Assembly (NCBI RefSeq): GCF_006538165.1
Contig: NZ_BDLU01000065.1
Location: 57,144 to 121,143, forward strand
Direction: 5' to 3'
DNA: 64,000 nucleotides
From: Komagataeibacter diospyri
Lineage (GTDB): Bacteria; Pseudomonadota; Alphaproteobacteria; Acetobacterales; Acetobacteraceae
A program made the position numbers and the translations under genes. Under the pieces are notes generated by a model that was given only the letters and a program-made list of their open reading frames with translations, had not been told where the DNA came from and made no database searches. Of this stretch, positions 61,777-64,000 are shown piece after piece (position 1 is the first letter of the stretch; the number at the start of each line of letters is the position of its first letter).

Positions 61777-62604
61777 TTGCATGACGTACCCCTATCCATG
61801 GATTATGACCATCCGTACTGTCGTCCTGTCCTGCGCCGGATACGGGTGCAGGCCCCGTTTGTCTATGGGCTGACCAACTATGTTGCGGCCTCCCTCAGTG
61901 CCAATGTCCTGCTGGCGGTAGGGGCGGCCCCCGCCATCGGGGCGGCGCCGGGCTGGCCGGCCGGTTTCGGGGGGCAGGCCGCGGCAATCTGGGTCAATGC
62001 GGCGGGACTGATCAACTGCACGGCACGCGACATGATGGATGCCGTGGATGCCGCAAATGCAGGCCATGTGCCATGGGTGCTGGATCCGGTGGCCATGGGC
62101 GCCGGTGTCGGGGAATATGACGCCATCATTCGTACACTTGCCTCCAGATTACCTGCTGTCGTCCGGGGAAATGCCAGTGAGGTCGTGGCGCTGGCCGGAG
62201 GGGCGGCGACGGCACGGGGGGTGGAAGCCACGGCTTCGATCGGGCAGGCAGTGCCAATGGGGCAGGCGCTTGCCCGCAGTCGTAAGGTAATCGTCGCCAT
62301 CAGCGGGCCGGAAGATCATATCCTTGCCCCCGATGGTCGACATATTATTGTGCCTGGCGGCCACCCACTGCTGACGCGCGTGACAGGGGCAGGCTGTGCA
62401 TTGGGCGGTCTGGTTGCCGCAGCCCTGGCAACCGTTCCAAAGGAATCGGACAGGCTGGTTGCGGTGGCGGCCGTTCATGCACTTTATGCACGGGCGGCGG
62501 AAATCGCGGCCCGGGATGCTGGCGGCCCGGCATCCTTCGCAACCGGTTTTGTCGATGTACTGTCGCGGTTGCAGGATGCCTGTGCGCCAGATATCGGCAA
62601 CTGA
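61777..62604 (+). CDS. thiM: hydroxyethylthiazole kinase
   Basis: A 275-residue ThiM of the ribokinase-like fold, which phosphorylates the thiazole part of thiamine during salvage. Seen: PFVYGLTNYVAASLSANVLL, GASPVM-like VGAAPAIGAAP, DPVAMGAG, VVRGNASEVVALAGG and the catalytic VTGAGCALGGLVAA. The first motif is degenerate (canonical VHCITNYVV). TTG 61777 is chosen because AAAGGAG lies 9-10 bases upstream; ATG 61798 is possible. No TPP riboswitch is visible upstream. Confidence 0.88.
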   Translation: MHDVPLSMDYDHPYCRPVLRRIRVQAPFVYGLTNYVAASLSANVLLAVGAAPAIGAAPGWPAGFGGQAAAIWVNAAGLINCTARDMMDAVDAANAGHVPWVLDPVAMGAGVGEYDAIIRTLASRLPAVVRGNASEVVALAGGAATARGVEATASIGQAVPMGQALARSRKVIVAISGPEDHILAPDGRHIIVPGGHPLLTRVTGAGCALGGLVAAALATVPKESDRLVAVAAVHALYARAAEIAARDAGGPASFATGFVDVLSRLQDACAPDIGN

Positions 62605-62994
62605 TCAGGAAATATCGGCCATCAGGGACACATGGGCCGCGATGATCTTCCACCCGTCGGGGGTGCGGATCCATGTCTGGCTCTGCCGGCCGATCCGTTC
62701 GGCACCGTGACGACGGAATTCCAGATCAACCGTGCCGGTATCCGTGCCGATAGCCGTAATATGTCGGCGCAGCACGTCGCGCGGAGGAGAACCACCTGCC
62801 CGGTTACGGCGGAATACCGCGATTTCATCAAACCCGTACAGTGTTTCGCCAACACCGTATCGTACCGTTTCGGGGCCATGGTAAAACAGGGCGTCCAACT
62901 CCGCGATGTCATTATCGCCAAGCGCCTTTTCATAGCGGTCAGACATCGCGGTCAGTTCCGCAACGATTTCAGGGCGGTTCAGGGCAGGGGACAT
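62605..62994 (-). CDS. HpxZ/AtzH-like protein (DUF3225, NTF2 fold)
   Basis: A 129-residue NTF2/SnoaL-fold protein. It reads RPEIVAELTAMSDRYEKALG, LDALFYHGPETVRYGVGETL, YGFDEIAVFRRNRAGG, EFRRHGAERIGRQSQTWIRT and GWKIIAAHVSLM. This is the HpxZ/AtzH pattern. Such proteins are normally encoded beside AtzG/AtzE or HpxWXY; here the partners are about 46 kb away, in the purine island. AtzH and HpxZ assist oxalurate or carboxybiuret catabolism. ATG 62994 is used; an upstream extension of the frame is not conserved. Confidence 0.82.
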   Translation of the reverse strand: MSPALNRPEIVAELTAMSDRYEKALGDNDIAELDALFYHGPETVRYGVGETLYGFDEIAVFRRNRAGGSPPRDVLRRHITAIGTDTGTVDLEFRRHGAERIGRQSQTWIRTPDGWKIIAAHVSLMADIS

Positions 62995-63022
62995 GATGTT
63001 TCCATAAAATATGCTGGTGGCT

Positions 63023-63475
63023 TTAGCCCTTGGCGGGGATGACCGCTTCATGCGCTTCGTTTTCCGTCACATTGATAACAGCTTCATTGGAAAACGACAC
63101 GATTTCCGATGGGGAATGGTTGGCCGCCTGGTTCGTCTTGCGCGCCAGATCATTGGTCACGGTTTTCAGTTCGGACACTTCAGACCGGACATCGTTCAGG
63201 ATTTCAATCAGGGCGGCATGGTCTTCCGCCGCGCGCTGGTCGGTGCCCCGGCTCAGCACCGCATTGCCCACCATCAGGGCAGGTAGCGCAACGAGCTGGA
63301 TGCAGTTGCTTATATAAAGCAGCGTGTTCTGCCATGCGGGGGCGGCCAGAGGGATAAGGGAAAAGACCAGAAATGCATAAACGCACCAGATACTCCCGAA
63401 TATGATCGTCATGCGCACCGCGACATGATCGTTGACCTTATGGAGAAGGGTGGGCTGGGTCGGTGATTTCGGCAT
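63023..63475 (-). CDS. small membrane protein with two transmembrane segments
   Basis: A 150-residue protein. Two hydrophobic segments (about residues 20-45, MTIIFGSIWCVYAFLVFSLI, and 50-70, LLYISNCIQLVALPALMVGN) are followed by a charged region GTDQRAAEDHAALIEILNDV and a helical tail. This resembles the DUF1003/low-affinity iron permease group, but I cannot confirm either. Its position near the Fur-box region is suggestive only. Confidence 0.6.
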   Translation of the reverse strand: MPKSPTQPTLLHKVNDHVAVRMTIIFGSIWCVYAFLVFSLIPLAAPAWQNTLLYISNCIQLVALPALMVGNAVLSRGTDQRAAEDHAALIEILNDVRSEVSELKTVTNDLARKTNQAANHSPSEIVSFSNEAVINVTENEAHEAVIPAKG

Positions 63476-63705
63476 GGGAACCTGCTTGCTGCAATATGTT
63501 GTAATAATTCAGTGGGTATGTCTCAAAATCCGTCACCATGCGTCTATCTTAAAATGGATAGGATTTATGCTGCCGGAACAGGAAGTGGATCGATTCTATG
63601 CACCTGCCATGCTGGTGCGTGTTTAAATGATCCCAGAATTTACTAGTTTTCTGGCTTTTTTGGTTATGTGTTGTGATGGTTTCTGTTTTTTTTGCAATTT
63701 TATGA

Positions 63706-63734
63706 TTGACGGTTTGAGGGGTGGGTCCTATATC
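63706..63734 (+). promoter_or_regulatory. rRNA operon promoter
   Basis: TTGACG at 63706-63711, a 17-base spacer rich in G (GAGGGGTGGGTCC) and TATATC at 63729-63734. This matches the strong rrn promoters of Rhodospirillales. Upstream is an AT-rich stretch (TTTTTTTTGCAATTTTATG), a likely UP element. Confidence 0.75.
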
Positions 63735-63739
63735 CCCAT

Positions 63740-64000
63740 TCACCGGCGGCGTTGAGGAAACTTCTTGAGCCTTTCCGGTGGATTTGCTAGGTTATTCGGC
63801 CCTATTGGGTTTTGATCTTTGACAAGAGAATAGAGAGAGTATCTGGAAGGGATATGCTGGCGGCGCGATTGTTGCTCTTTAGGGGGTAATGATTGGCGGT
63901 CTGGACTGGGTGAGACTGGTCTAGGTAGCTTTGCGTATCTTTTTAGGAATATGCGTTGAGTGTTTTGAAGCTGTATGCGGGTTTATCCTGTTTTATGGTT
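63740..64000 (+). other. rRNA operon leader with boxA elements (16S gene beyond the window)
   Basis: The leader contains TGATCTTTGACA at 63813-63824 and TGCTCTTTA at 63873-63881, both resembling the boxA antitermination signal (TGCTCTTTNACA). No reading frame is supported here. The 16S start (AGAGTTTGATC) is not reached before 64000. The stretch 63476-63705 between the membrane protein and the promoter shows no gene; a short frame around 63432-63626 is not supported. Confidence 0.7.

Noticed and set aside
63432..63626. 64-codon frame on + near the rRNA promoter
   Set aside because: It begins inside the membrane-protein gene on the other strand, has no ribosome site and shows no family resemblance.
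1..64000. CRISPR arrays, tRNA genes, insertion sequences or prophage
   Set aside because: No regularly spaced repeats, cloverleaf-like sequences, transposase or phage structural genes were seen; only the short intergenic repeat family is present.

Overview
The window is high-GC chromosomal DNA of an alphaproteobacterium, most likely an acetic acid bacterium (Acetobacteraceae, close to Komagataeibacter/Gluconacetobacter). The evidence is gene content and order: hda-ppk-ppx, purEK, trcR (DUF1013), a PhyR/NepR/EcfG general stress locus, cysteine-poor L31, NAD-type isocitrate dehydrogenase and nusB-thiL. The genus is inferred from protein style, not from a marker gene; the 16S gene is not reached. 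Apart from the purine block and some orphans it reads as core genome, with no phage, insertion sequence, tRNA or CRISPR array.

Layout. 1-4.2 kb: end of hda, then polyphosphate kinase and exopolyphosphatase. 4.4-21.0 kb: a purine-degradation island, all on +. A hydantoinase-like protein without its metal ligands is followed by xanthine dehydrogenase (xdhABC), a LysR regulator, a two-Rossmann flavoprotein, an AtzG-like small subunit with an AtzE-like amidase, an HpxW-like Ntn hydrolase, allantoate amidohydrolase, ureidoglycine-glyoxylate aminotransferase, PuuE allantoinase, OHCU decarboxylase and hydroxyisourate hydrolase. Most junctions overlap (ATGA or TGATG). Every step from hypoxanthine to ureidoglycine has a recognisable enzyme except urate to 5-hydroxyisourate. 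21.2-32 kb: isocitrate dehydrogenase, aminopeptidase P, a GNAT, prmA, uvrD, two radC-family genes flanking a phosphatase, purEK. 31.7-38.1 kb: two divergent DUF465 genes, trcR, hsp20 with a possible RNA thermometer, rpmE, mscL, a lipoprotein, secDF. 38.4-42.7 kb: Gfo/Idh oxidoreductase, ABC-F ATPase, trehalose-6-phosphate synthase. 42.8-47 kb: general stress response (phyR, two ECF sigma factors, nepR, HisKA_2 sensor kinase). 47-50.5 kb: cydDC. 50.5-55 kb: OmpA-like lipoprotein, recQ, nrdR, nusB, thiL. 55-59 kb: GNAT-like protein and divergent SDR, glucokinase, a small unknown gene. 59-63.5 kb: a Fur-box intergenic region, a ThDP enzyme, a secreted protein, thiM, an HpxZ/AtzH-like protein and a small membrane protein. 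63.7-64.0 kb: rRNA operon promoter and leader.

Main points. (1) A near-perfect Fur palindrome at 59.17 kb can drive transcription both ways; to the left it would make a transcript of about 98 nt ending at a textbook terminator, a candidate iron-regulated small RNA. (2) The purine island has a dead hydantoinase homologue and an uncharacterised flavoprotein where urate oxidase is missing; its HpxZ-like partner lies about 46 kb away. (3) A RadC paralogue has lost its JAMM metal motif next to an intact RadC. (4) A two-hairpin intergenic repeat occurs five times. (5) The sigma/anti-sigma stress locus carries two ECF sigma genes.
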